Shown here one piece after another: positions 9,401 through 16,887 of a DNA stretch of 53,289 nucleotides. The notes under the pieces were generated by a model. It was not told the DNA's origin. It ran no database searches and worked only from the letters and a program-made list of their open reading frames with translations. A program made the translations under genes and the position numbers. Source of the DNA: a bacterium. Its GTDB lineage: Bacteria; Electryoneota; Electryoneia; Electryoneales; Electryoneaceae. Every line of letters starts with the position of its first letter. Within the stretch, counting starts at the first letter, position 1. The DNA lies in assembly GCA_019912845.1 (NCBI GenBank), contig JAIOHU010000217.1, positions 1 to 53,289 of the forward strand. Reading direction: 5' to 3'.

Positions 9401-10144
9401 AACATCATCAAGTTCTTCATCCAGCTTGTTGAAGTAAAAATCTTGAGAACCAGCATCACCCTGCAAACCTACGATGTAAACATTACCTGAACCGTCAACT
9501 GCAACTGCTCTGGCTTCTTCACGTGTTCCTCCTGCTGTGATTACTCTTGAATCTGCAGGGGTTGTTCCTGCCAGCGGATAACGATGAACCAGAATGTCAT
9601 TCACTCCAGCTTCATTTGCATCAGAATATCCGACAACGGCAAAACTGTTAGCGTAGGTACCGCCAGTAATTTGTTCAGCATCGTAATACTTCAATACATC
9701 ATTGACAGCACCTTCAGCACGGTTCCAAACTGCCGTGTGGGTTGCACCATCATAATCCTGTACCCAGATTTTACCACGTGCGTCTGTTTCAGTAACCAGA
9801 CGTTGCCCAACAATTACATAATCATTGTTCGCAGCGGCGGCAAAACCATTCACAGAAACTGTTCCTGCTGCGATGCTCAGGGTTTGGGGATCATCAGCCC
9901 CACCATTTTCGTATCCCAGTAAAAGACCGAGATTCTGTGATTTTCCACCAACAACTACATCGTCATCGCTTGTTGCAATCCCACCAACAGAAAATTGTGA
10001 CTCAGTGTCAGTACCATAAAGGTGTGACCAATATGTGCTGGGGGGTGCTGTACGAGCATCATTCGCAGCGAATGATCCTACAGTACAGGCTAAAACCAGT
10101 AGTGCAACAAGGATCAGCTTTAGCGTACCATCTCGAGGTGACAT
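6479..10144 (-). CDS. very large secreted beta-propeller-like protein with T9SS sorting domain
   Basis: 1221 residues. The start at 10144 (MSPRDGTLK) is preferred over one 66 nt upstream because AAAGGAG lies 5 nt before it and it leaves a clean signal peptide (LILVALLVLACTVGSFAA). Residues about 30-420 hold repeated blades with GNVYIVG-, NTLYVAGN-, GDLAVVG- and GKLFVAGQ-like strands, as in SBBP or delta-60 beta-propellers. The middle has Ig-like or bacterial-adhesion style acidic, Asp-rich segments; the end has IYPNPFNPTTSVRV, then a GREVATL segment and GVYFIQARV, the standard T9SS type A sorting domain. It is predicted to be exported across the outer membrane and anchored or released. Ligand unknown. 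A terminator follows; the gene is monocistronic. Confidence 0.85.
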   Translation of the reverse strand: MSPRDGTLKLILVALLVLACTVGSFAANDARTAPPSTYWSHLYGTDTESQFSVGGIATSDDDVVVGGKSQNLGLLLGYENGGADDPQTLSIAAGTVSVNGFAAAANNDYVIVGQRLVTETDARGKIWVQDYDGATHTAVWNRAEGAVNDVLKYYDAEQITGGTYANSFAVVGYSDANEAGVNDILVHRYPLAGTTPADSRVITAGGTREEARAVAVDGSGNVYIVGLQGDAGSQDFYFNKLDEELDDVANYPFDISGDADISADGTDDVLNDCVLSTDGNTLYVAGNTAATGGFVAAIDVSGATADATWEYTKAGVSIQGITLLSNGDLAVVGQSGDDVWLAEINADGSEDWTHTYTESGRTGAIGYSVYEAPSGKLFVAGQADGATSGTDVLMVMFDEPLSLISGIRGTGNDAIRIDVISGVYADRQNYLVFDDDDSESALDTFEDNDVPEPPPAFGGEYIQAYFVEADATPSNLQENWVSIAGDNPATTAQQHTFEIKTSSGLAGEEIILLFGYSDAANSGIGALLWDDVNNEFVNMASTNTFSYTAGVGAPATKNFFILMGDATPPTGAENYPVDAGDDIAKFTPNANSNSNNLEVDFSDDTLPIVSVMIEYSSNAGVAYDEISISPVTVPLNANFTDLTGVGNNDRILDDGEIDFNAATLTEQWIPGNDSADELLTTVGNTTSRIKFTLTDAAGNSTEIENDDNFDMVGDFFSYNGTVNTEDYNTIFTSGWHLISTPLEPTDALPSDVFTAYDDNGTSADRDDDTEGIATTSGVLDGLDLMYFDHNNGNLPVTDINNGYGYWLYLDMDNVEATGGDPEWHGGLGEIAGTSVHSGETFEMDLDPDAFNYIGVPLIPTGGNTFTPDEFEFSTDDGATWVSYDDAVTNTLIQDNINRYNHAGSAYAAILKTAAMTLGRGYVFPVVTTGAIKMRAVYADVALDAIGGHDNPYDQIVGGELDDDVTQWNVPVSVSLNGLESNDLSIGVHPEATNGFDNMYDMFAPGAFPADYVFAAFHKNDVGYNGNLSSWFRTDVRAPIAEPAEGEIAAAEWKLYVMSNQEGEMTVSFDIAAFTDIVVPAGFNAIATVNELEFNLAEGSEFTFDYSGDSQMIDIVITYDPTMNAVGDANSNLPDRFELKEIYPNPFNPTTSVRVAIPITSNLQVSVFNTLGREVATLHNGRMNAGYHTFLFDGSDFASGVYFIQARVPGQLNEMRKVVLTK

Positions 10145-10449
10145 ACTTACTCCTTTCGCTATAAAATGGATCATAAAATCCATCATTTGTCCCGTCTTAA
10201 TTTTTTCCAATCATCGTCGTCAGGCAAAAATGATGTGAGTAACGGCTATAGTCTCCTTATCATTATCGGGATTTAGCCTGAAATCTTGAGTCTGTGACTG
10301 GATATTTTTGAAATATGAAATTATCAGTGAGAGCTGTTTTACAAGGTTTGAAAACTCAATAGACGGGACGGGAAATTGTGATATTCGTAGAGAACAGCCT
10401 CACTTCAAGTTTAAGGTCTCCAAGAGGATATCACAATTCTAAAGCAGAA
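10145..10449. other. gap upstream of the propeller gene
   Basis: About 300 bp without a gene. It must hold the promoter of the 6479-10144 gene. A small inverted repeat ATGGAT (10166-10171) and ATCCAT (10178-10183) lies in the leader just before the Shine-Dalgarno site. I see no convincing -35/-10 pair and no RNA gene. Confidence 0.5.
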
Positions 10450-10497
10450 AAACTTAAAGCTCTTCGATCAAGATTTCTACTTGTGAGCTTTAAGTTT
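10450..10497 (-). terminator. intrinsic terminator after the arylsulfotransferase-like gene
   Basis: Perfect 13-bp inverted repeat AAACTTAAAGCTC (10450-10462) and GAGCTTTAAGTTT (10485-10497) with a 22-nt loop. On the minus strand it is followed by TTTCTGCTTT, a moderate U-tract, about 50 nt past the stop of the 10548-12710 gene. Confidence 0.75.
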
Positions 10498-10547
10498 ATT
10501 GGAGAATCAGTACATTCATATTCGATTTGACCCGAACTGTATAAACC

Positions 10548-12710
10548 TTATTTAAGGAGCATTATTTTTCTTGATTGTACTCGATGACCAAATTTTACCC
10601 GAACTACATACAAACCGCTGGCAAAATTTAAATCCAGAATATGCTCCTGATATCCATCTTGGAATTCTTTATCAATCCGATACACCTGCTGACCTGAAAG
10701 ATTGTAAAGGCTAATCTCTACTGAGCCTTTTGTTGGCAAGGTAAAAGGTATAATTGTGCTCGGATTGAATGGGTTGGGATAGTTTTGAGAAAGTGTAAAT
10801 TCTGTCGGAAGTGGTTTGCTACTATCGTCCACTTTAACCTCATCAACGATCACATACACCTCATTCGACATTTCTGTTGTATAATCATCCGAGTGAGCCT
10901 CAACCTGGAAATAATACAATCCGGCTTCCGGCAAATCGGTAATAATATATTCTTGATCTGCAGTTTCCGTGAAAAACTCATAATTGTCATCACCCTCGGT
11001 AGACATATAAATGCTATAAGCGTCAAATGTATGCTCACCGAAAACATTCATTGTAAGAATTACTGTTTCATAGGTAATTGAATCTTCCTGAGTAGGTTCG
11101 CTAACTACCGCCGTGAGATGAGGGGCGACCGCCTGACCGGGAGTAAAGTCTGTGTACTTGGGGGCACGGTAGCAGACAAACGGGTAGTCATCTGCATATT
11201 TTAATTCAAAGGTTTTATTCCCCTCCATATCTACTTCAGTAAATTGTGCAAGTCCGTGTGTACGTGTGCCACCCCAACCAATCGCCATATTCCCATTTTC
11301 CAGCTTTCGCGCATTGGCAAAGAAAAAGTAGTGGGTGGTGTCTTCGTGAACATAACGGAAGTTCTCCTCAATGGTCATGTTCTCCTGGTCGAGAGAATAC
11401 TCAACAGCACTTGAATAAATCGGATCATGGAGATTCCCATTATCGAACATCGTATAAGTACCCGTCTGGTGATAATAACGAAAATCATGCTGATGTGAAA
11501 AGGTGCGTTCATCATTCACAAAGGTGAAATCGTTACGTCTGGCGTGTGTACCACCTAGTCGCCAGAGCACCTCACCTGTTTCACGGTCGATCTTCAACAC
11601 TTGATCCAAATGCCTGCATGAAACCAGCAGGTTGCCATCATAATCAAGTTCGATGGAATTGCCATGAACATAATCAATACGATTTGAAGTGAGATCAAAA
11701 TCCTCGGTTACTTCAGTGATATCAATGTGATCCCAGCTACTCCATTCAAAAACAAGCTCATGATTTTCATCAAAACCCTGAATGATCAAACCAGTAACAG
11801 ATGCCATGATTCCCCCCTCAACATATTCGCTCATATCAATCTGTTCCGTATCGAAAGCGAAGAGAAAATACTTGTTATCTTCGGTAAGAAGAAATTCATG
11901 GGCGTCAGTGTAGTAGCCGTTTACAGTTGTAAATGAATCAACAATCGAATAGCTGGCATCCAGTTCAAAATATTTGTGGCGGTTGTAATAGGCGAGGTTG
12001 CCATTGTGTAATTTTTTGAAATCCCTGATAAGCGTGCTAGGCGGCACCCGTTCAAACCAGACGGGTGTTCCATGTTCATCAGTTATTATCATATAGGGAC
12101 GCCGTCTCGGTGTGCCCCAGCGATCTTCCACAACCATAAAAATATGTCCTGGTGTGGGATCGTTGTCAGTGGTTACTTCCAGTGGAATAAAATCTGGAGG
12201 CAGGACAATATCATCCAGTTCACCATAACCACTTTGTTCAGAATGTTCTTCCCCGGATAAGATGCTGGGCTGATATGTTAGCTCTTCTTCGAGTTCGCTG
12301 TGAATATGCCAGGGTTCAGGTTCAACAAGATCGCTTGAAGTGTAAAACGAATATTGTTTCCTTAATCTCCCCTCAGATAGACTTAAAATGTTTTTCGGAT
12401 CAATGGTAACATAAACTGTTTCCGCTGGCGAAAAGTGGCTGAATGGCTTGTAAACTATCGTTCTACCATCACTGCTCTGATAGAATGAACCATCATGCCT
12501 TCCGCTTATTTCTCCCTCCACATGAAAAAGCTCACTTTTCAGCAGTTCGGTTGGCACTTTCTGAGCAAATCTGAAAATCAATTGGCTCTGGATCGAAGCA
12601 TGTTTCGCACCCTGGGAAGGACTTACATAAACAAGACTATTTGATGCGAAAGTTTGTGAATAAGAGATTATCGGCAGAATCAGGAGGATGAACCATCTAG
12701 AACATACCAT
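10548..12710 (-). CDS. secreted arylsulfotransferase-like (ASST) propeller protein with T9SS sorting domain
   Basis: 720 residues from the ATG at 12710; an upstream TTG at 12731 is a weaker alternative. A signal peptide (WFILLILPIISYSQTFA) is followed by an SbsA-like Ig domain (about 25-125), then a region of about 250 residues with the arylsulfotransferase family pattern: DAHEF at 269-273, VHGNSIELDYDGNLLVS from 348, KIDRETGEVLWRLGG and FSHQHDFRYY with histidines near 406-408, then FDNG. In ASST enzymes a histidine in this propeller takes the sulfuryl group; which histidine is equivalent here is an inference. The C-terminus has NYPNPFNPSTIIPF and ends in a T9SS sorting domain. It probably acts outside the cell. 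ASST enzymes usually need no PAPS and act on phenolic donors, but activity is unproven. Confidence 0.78.
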   Translation of the reverse strand: MVCSRWFILLILPIISYSQTFASNSLVYVSPSQGAKHASIQSQLIFRFAQKVPTELLKSELFHVEGEISGRHDGSFYQSSDGRTIVYKPFSHFSPAETVYVTIDPKNILSLSEGRLRKQYSFYTSSDLVEPEPWHIHSELEEELTYQPSILSGEEHSEQSGYGELDDIVLPPDFIPLEVTTDNDPTPGHIFMVVEDRWGTPRRRPYMIITDEHGTPVWFERVPPSTLIRDFKKLHNGNLAYYNRHKYFELDASYSIVDSFTTVNGYYTDAHEFLLTEDNKYFLFAFDTEQIDMSEYVEGGIMASVTGLIIQGFDENHELVFEWSSWDHIDITEVTEDFDLTSNRIDYVHGNSIELDYDGNLLVSCRHLDQVLKIDRETGEVLWRLGGTHARRNDFTFVNDERTFSHQHDFRYYHQTGTYTMFDNGNLHDPIYSSAVEYSLDQENMTIEENFRYVHEDTTHYFFFANARKLENGNMAIGWGGTRTHGLAQFTEVDMEGNKTFELKYADDYPFVCYRAPKYTDFTPGQAVAPHLTAVVSEPTQEDSITYETVILTMNVFGEHTFDAYSIYMSTEGDDNYEFFTETADQEYIITDLPEAGLYYFQVEAHSDDYTTEMSNEVYVIVDEVKVDDSSKPLPTEFTLSQNYPNPFNPSTIIPFTLPTKGSVEISLYNLSGQQVYRIDKEFQDGYQEHILDLNFASGLYVVRVKFGHRVQSRKIMLLK

Positions 12711-12830
12711 TTTCGATGCCTGTAAATTCAAGGTTTTTGTATCGCTGTTGAAATCCGGGTAGACGCCATGTTAAAGACGATTTAAACTAATGCCTTCAGC
12801 AACCATCTTCAAGCTGGACAATTAAAATAT

Positions 12831-13742
12831 TTACGTACGATCAAGGGTAGGTGGGAAAACGAAGACCAGTAAAACCGCGAGTATCATTAAAGGTCCACCA
12901 ACCATCAGCCCTTTGGAGGGTATTTCCTGGAAAAAGGCAAACGCCAGCAGGGAGGCGCCGATAGGTTCACCAACTATGGCGATATTTACGGTAAAAGCTG
13001 GCAGATAACGTAATGCCCAATTAAAAAGGCTATGCCCGATAACGGTCGGTATTAACCCTAAAGCAAGCAATCCCAGCCAGGTGCTGGTTTCGAATGGTCC
13101 TAGGTCTTGACCGGAGACCACACAGATGATCCCCAGACCGATTGTAGCCGCCCAATAGACAACGGGCAGGTAACGGTGTAATGGTATTCCTTCATCTTCT
13201 TCACCTCTATCGGGACGGACGATCCTGGCGACAAAGAGATAAGCCATCGCCAACACTGCCCCGATCATTGCAAGCAGGTCACCGAAAATATAGTCTTGAC
13301 CAAGTTGCACATCCCCCCAGTAAATTAGCACTGCACCAAGCAGGGTTAACAGCATCGCAATAAAATTCCAGCGGTTAAGTCTTTCCGCCAGGAACGCATG
13401 CGCTGCCAATGCTGCCATCAATGGTTGTAGAAGAATCAGGAAAACTGCTGAAGCGACTGTGGTATAACTTAGTGAAGCAGTCCAGGTTGCAAAATGGAGA
13501 CAGAGAAATAATCCAGCCAGTAACATCCACTTCAGTTGACGTTTCGTGATGGGCTTAGGCTTTTTCTGCCCTTTGGGTTTCCAGAGAAAAAAGATGGGAG
13601 TCCAGACAATCGATGCAACCACCATACGGTAAAATGCGATGGTTAATGGGGGAGCTTCCTGTGACCATCGGATGAGGATTGCTGCCCATGCATAGGCAAT
13701 GACAGCGATGAAGATGCCAGTGAAGGCGGATTTACGCACCAA
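12831..13742 (-). CDS. EamA/DMT-family membrane transporter
   Basis: 303 residues with about ten hydrophobic segments in two homologous halves, the layout of the drug/metabolite exporter (EamA) family. The N-terminal AILIRWSQEAPPLTIAFYRMVVAS pattern is split here as AILIRWSQE and TIAFYRMVVAS and matches EamA proteins; the second half has AFTVNIAIVGEPIGASLLAF. Substrates of this family cannot be told from sequence. The start is TTG at 13742 with GAGG about 6 nt upstream; GTG at 13739 is an equal alternative. The gene stands alone between two secreted-protein genes, with a palindrome-rich gap upstream. Confidence 0.85.
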   Translation of the reverse strand: MVRKSAFTGIFIAVIAYAWAAILIRWSQEAPPLTIAFYRMVVASIVWTPIFFLWKPKGQKKPKPITKRQLKWMLLAGLFLCLHFATWTASLSYTTVASAVFLILLQPLMAALAAHAFLAERLNRWNFIAMLLTLLGAVLIYWGDVQLGQDYIFGDLLAMIGAVLAMAYLFVARIVRPDRGEEDEGIPLHRYLPVVYWAATIGLGIICVVSGQDLGPFETSTWLGLLALGLIPTVIGHSLFNWALRYLPAFTVNIAIVGEPIGASLLAFAFFQEIPSKGLMVGGPLMILAVLLVFVFPPTLDRT

Positions 13743-13975
13743 TGTAACCTCAGTCCATCAATTGAATTGTCAAAGCATTGTAATTGGCATAATAGGAGTT
13801 CGATTCTCCATTTGAAAGAGCTTGTTGATTAATTTATCAGCTATTGATGGTACGATCATAATTGGAGCGCCATACTCCAGTATGGCATTTGCTTTTTGGC
13901 TTGGGATTTATCCCAAGTCTAATAAATCCATGATAGCTCTCTCGGCGATCTTATTTGCCTGGGTGGTATCTCTTA

Positions 13976-14008
13976 GTCATTGCGATGAACATCGTGAAGA
14001 AGCAATCC
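13976..14008 (+). repeat. half copy of a REP-like repeat
   Basis: GTCATTGCGATGAAC and AAGCAATCC match the widespread repeat family GTCATTGCGAG...AAGCAATCTC, of which a complete inverted pair stands at 38577-38655. Only one arm is present here. Confidence 0.6.
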
Positions 14009-14132
14009 ATTCGTTTCCATGATACACCCAGATGCCCCGACGCTATGCGTCGGGTTTGATACACATAAACCAATTCAAACTTCTCACTGAAGATGAACTG
14101 TTCCGCAACATCCGCAGATGATGTGGAAAGAT

Positions 14133-14346
14133 GGGTGGCACGGGGATTGAAACCTATCCCTAGCTAAATTCACGCTGATTATAGATTCAGAACATATAAC
14201 AATAGATCACTCTATGGATCAATCCCCGTGATGAGAATTCCGTGAAACCCGGGGATGAGTAGTAGCTGTGTAGGTCCTGGTTATTCCGTTGATTCTGCAG
14301 TTCAATTCCACTCGTCAAGTCAATCTCTCTCATCCCCGGGCCACCC
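14133..14346 (+). repeat. double-hairpin element, complete copy A
   Basis: 214 bp bounded by GGGTGGC (14133-14139) and GCCACCC (14340-14346). Hairpin 1 has an 11/11 stem ACGGGGATTGA (14140-14150) and TCAATCCCCGT (14219-14229) with a 68-nt loop. Hairpin 2 has a 12/12 stem CCCGGGGATGAG (14248-14259) and CTCATCCCCGGG (14329-14340) with a 69-nt loop. The second half of loop 2 (GATTCTGCAGTTCAA, CCACTC) is shared with copies at 16557 and 52911; the first half is not. It is preceded by a CCGCAACATC palindrome, as is copy C. Could be a palindrome-associated mobile element, a MITE or a structured RNA; there is no ORF in it. Confidence 0.85.
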
Positions 14347-14597
14347 CCGCCACAGATGTTGCGGTGAGCTTGTCACACTGGCATATATCTCATCGCACCA
14401 AAATATGTCTCTTAAACCCGATGCAGAGCATCGGGCCATCTTTATGGATCTCCACTCTTCAGAGTGGCATATCAGTTTGGCTTGGGATTTATCCCAAGTC
14501 TAATAAATCCATGAGATAATCGTTGCACTTCGATAAAACCAATCAAAGGTTAATCCGGAATTAGTAGACCCTGGATAAATCCAGGGCCAACATCCTT

Positions 14598-16310
14598 TCA
14601 TTTCAAATAGACAATCTTCATGTATGCTGACTGTTCCCTTGAGTTCGAGATTCGTAAAAAATAAAGCCCGGCCGAAACATTTGAAGGTAGATTCAGGCTT
14701 TGATCGTAGTTGCCTGCCTGACAGTGTCTTGAAATATCCTGAACAAGCTGTCCATTCAGGTTATAGATCTTAAACTCATGAGAACCTTCATGGTCAGTTT
14801 CAAAGGATACCCTGAATTCGCCATTTGTTGGATTGGGTGAAACTGATGTAATCTTCAGTGTTGTTGGTATAGGAGGGAATTGATCCATCAATGAGGTACT
14901 GTCACGCCCATCGACACGTCCTTCTGGTAGGATGTGGAATATTTTTACCGGAATAGGCAAATCACCGAAATCTTCATGTATTCCATGAAATAATCCACCC
15001 TTACCGTCCTCAACAGATTTGATAACATTAGATGCAAGTGGGATTTTCAGATATTTGCTTCCCCAAACAGATATCCCATTCAGATTCCATAGTTGCAAAA
15101 CTTCATTGTCTTTATCATCTTTAACAGTGGTTACACTTGAAAAATAATAATTATCAGATTTAAATAAATAGGCGTGTCTTCCAGGTATTGTGAAGCTCTC
15201 TCTGTATCTTAGTGTAACTAGTGATGTATCAATCTCATTTCCCTGCAGCTTTATCTTGTTAAAGGTTATAATACTATCCCTGGGACACTGAACAAGATTG
15301 ATCTCTTCATTCTCTTGGTCAAATATCGCTGATATGGAAGGTGCACTAGGTGGTCTATAGCCACGAAATTTCAATCCAGCAAAATCATATAAAAAACTGT
15401 GGTCAGCTCTCATAACCTGTATGTTAAATCCACTTTCCAAGTGAAACACAAACAAACGCTTGCCATCCGCTAAATGAAACATCGAGGTGTGATATTCAAG
15501 ACCAGAATAAAAAATGGGTAGTCCAAGATAGCTGTACTCACGACTTCCATCTGGATGAAAATATTGATAACGAATATCTCGATCCCCTTGAAAATCGTAT
15601 TCATAGGTAATTCCAACACCTCCATCAGGTCCCAGAAATATCTTTCTTGCTCTTGAACTCAATCCTCCATCAACATGTCGAATATCTGGATCAGTTTCAA
15701 ATTTCTGACTGCCATCTGCATTGATCCCAGCGATATACCAGCGATCACTCTCCCACATTTCGTGATATAAAGCATACAAACCACCTGCACCATCAGAAAT
15801 TGCATGATCATTCAGGTCATTGTCTCCAGGTAACTGATGCATTTCTCTGGCTGAAACGACCTTCGCAGTGGGTCCATAAACCAGCTCACCCTCCAGTGAA
15901 ATCCGCTGTACATAGATATTCCACCAGGTGGAGTCTATTCTGTTTGTTCCAAACGTCACATGAACATCTGAATTCAGGGTGGGAGTGATGCCATAAAAGA
16001 CAGTATATGGCATGGTGCCATCTTCACGATCTGGAATGACCGGGATCCCTTCGGGTCCAAACAGGAGGTTGCCTTCAGCATCTATTCGATTCACACGTAC
16101 AACTTCCAGACGACCAGGCATAAGACGTTTGTAAGCGATCCACGCACCTCCTTCTCCATCTTCCAGCAGATCAAATTGGAGGATATGGGTGTCAACCACC
16201 ACCGATCCATCTTCAGTGCTCCACTGGGCATGGATTCTGGAAACAGGCAATAGAAGTAGTGCCAAGCAATAAAACAGCGTAAGGGTGAGAATGCGATTGG
16301 TGGAGTGCAC
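14598..16310 (-). CDS. secreted T9SS cargo protein, propeller-like
   Basis: 570 residues. The start is GTG at 16310 with GAGG about 6 nt upstream, followed by a signal peptide (LTLFYCLALLLLPVSRIHAQ). The body has repeated motifs of the kind EDGEGGAWIAYKR, SDGAGGLYALYHE, GPDGGVGITYE and EDGKGGLFHGIHE, about one every 60-90 residues, suggesting a beta-propeller of the kind seen in FCB secreted proteins. The last 85 residues form a T9SS type A sorting domain (SVSPNPTNGEFRVSF, YNLNGQLVQDI, SAGLYFLRI, final KIVYLK). Function unknown; expected at the cell surface or outside. Both flanks are palindromic-module islands. Confidence 0.82.
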   Translation of the reverse strand: MHSTNRILTLTLFYCLALLLLPVSRIHAQWSTEDGSVVVDTHILQFDLLEDGEGGAWIAYKRLMPGRLEVVRVNRIDAEGNLLFGPEGIPVIPDREDGTMPYTVFYGITPTLNSDVHVTFGTNRIDSTWWNIYVQRISLEGELVYGPTAKVVSAREMHQLPGDNDLNDHAISDGAGGLYALYHEMWESDRWYIAGINADGSQKFETDPDIRHVDGGLSSRARKIFLGPDGGVGITYEYDFQGDRDIRYQYFHPDGSREYSYLGLPIFYSGLEYHTSMFHLADGKRLFVFHLESGFNIQVMRADHSFLYDFAGLKFRGYRPPSAPSISAIFDQENEEINLVQCPRDSIITFNKIKLQGNEIDTSLVTLRYRESFTIPGRHAYLFKSDNYYFSSVTTVKDDKDNEVLQLWNLNGISVWGSKYLKIPLASNVIKSVEDGKGGLFHGIHEDFGDLPIPVKIFHILPEGRVDGRDSTSLMDQFPPIPTTLKITSVSPNPTNGEFRVSFETDHEGSHEFKIYNLNGQLVQDISRHCQAGNYDQSLNLPSNVSAGLYFLRISNSREQSAYMKIVYLK

Positions 16311-16424
16311 CTGATAGCCTCAATGTGCAGGTGAAAAGGGATTCAATAGGTAGAGTTTACTACTGTGATATCGAAAAAGCAAAAAACAGGCTGGGTGGCA
16401 TTGAAATAATCGATTGTAAATACT

Positions 16425-16494
16425 TCCTGGATGCCAGCTAACACCATGCTGGCATGACGCGAGGTGGTGATGCCACACTGGATTGTGGCGCTCC
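16425..16494 (+). repeat. 70-nt two-palindrome unit, copy 1
   Basis: Contains GATGCCAGC...GCTGGCATGACGC followed by GATGCCACACTGGATTGTGG and GCGCTCC. Direct copy at 16768-16837 with a few substitutions that often compensate within stems (ACTGGATTGT against ACCGGAGTGT), and an inverted copy at 22923-22991. Confidence 0.85.
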
Positions 16495-16556
16495 ATACAG
16501 ATGGCCCGTTGCTCTGCGTCGGGTCTAAGGGACATATTCTATAATAAGAATTGAAA

Positions 16557-16654
16557 CCCGGGGATGAGTAGAATATCTGTAGATCTAGGTAATTACCTGA
16601 TTCTGCAATTCAATACCACTCTTCAAAGCAATACCTCTCATCCCCGGGCCACCC
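16557..16654 (+). repeat. double-hairpin element, partial copy B (hairpin 2 only)
   Basis: Perfect 12-bp stem CCCGGGGATGAG (16557-16568) and CTCATCCCCGGG (16637-16648), loop of 68 nt, right end GGGCCACCC. TTGAAA precedes the stem as in the other copies. The loop shares CTGATTCTGCAATTCAA and CCACTC with copies A and C. Hairpin 1 is absent; other modules occupy its place after a left-end fragment at 16393. Confidence 0.85.
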
Positions 16655-16767
16655 TGCCTATTCGTTCCGCCCAGGGCTGGCTGGGAGAGGGTGAGTTCGT
16701 TCTCCCCGGGTTCCGCTTCGCTACACACCGGGGCTACCCAAATCTCACCACGCTGTGGTGAACTACG

Positions 16768-16837
16768 TCCTGGATGCCAGCTAACACCATGCTGGCATGA
16801 CGCAAGGTTGTGATGCCACACCGGAGTGTGGCGCTCC
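16768..16837 (+). repeat. 70-nt two-palindrome unit, copy 2
   Basis: Second direct copy of the unit at 16425-16494, about 90 percent identical by eye. Confidence 0.85.
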
Positions 16838-16843
16838 CAAAAA

Positions 16844-16869
16844 CAATCCCTCTCATCCCCGGGCCACCC
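16844..16869 (+). repeat. right-end fragment of the double-hairpin element
   Basis: CAATCCCTCTCATCCCCGGG followed by CCACCC, equal to the last 26 bp of copies A and B. No matching left arm is near, so it is a solo end. Confidence 0.75.
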
Positions 16870-16887
16870 AGCCGGGCCGCCCAGTCA

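Larger units (their letters stand above)
13743..14597. repeat. intergenic island of palindromic modules (island I)
   Basis: 855 bp with no credible gene, made largely of hairpin modules that recur elsewhere in the window. In order: GCCATACT-CC-AGTATGGC (13870-13887); a 36-nt unit with CTTGGGAT-TT-ATCCCAAG at 13898-13933, repeated identically at 14479-14514; a half-copy of the GTCATTGCGA...AGCAATCC repeat (13976-14008); CCCGACGC-TAT-GCGTCGGG (14036-14054); CCGCAACATC-CGCA-GATGATGTGG (14103-14126); a complete double-hairpin element (14133-14346, listed separately); CCCGATGC-AGA-GCATCGGG (14417-14435); CCACTCT-TC-AGAGTGG (14451-14466); and CCCTGGAT-AA-ATCCAGGG (14569-14586). Short ORFs across it are translations of the repeats. 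Confidence 0.85.
16311..16887. repeat. intergenic island of palindromic modules (island II)
   Basis: 577 bp between a secreted-protein gene and xerD, without a credible gene. Modules in order: a left-end fragment of the double-hairpin element (GGGTGGCATTGAAA, 16393-16406); a 70-nt two-palindrome unit (16425-16494) repeated at 16768-16837; CCCGTTGC-TCT-GCGTCGGG (16504-16522); hairpin 2 of the double-hairpin element (16557-16654); CGTTCCGCCC-AGGGCTGG (16663-16680); TCCCCGGGTTCCGCTTCGCT...CCGGGGCTA (16702-16737); CACCACG-CTGTGGTG (16747-16760); and a right-end fragment (16844-16869). The last fragment ends 18 bp from the xerD stop codon, so the island runs right up to the gene. Confidence 0.85.

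Noticed and set aside
6479-10144. Many long ORFs in other frames opposite the propeller gene
   Set aside because: They are shadows caused by the Asp/Gly/Thr-rich code of the real gene; no signal peptides, domains or ribosome sites.
13822-14022. Short ORFs across islands I-III encoding similar peptides (LGIYPKSNKSM, KPDAEHRAIF)
   Set aside because: The similarity comes from the palindromic DNA modules themselves; frames are not conserved between copies and no ribosome sites are present.
14141-14260. GGGGATTGAAAC and TTGAAACCC strings resembling the end of CRISPR repeats
   Set aside because: They occur once per element, belong to hairpin stems, and are not arranged in repeat-spacer units; no cas gene is near.
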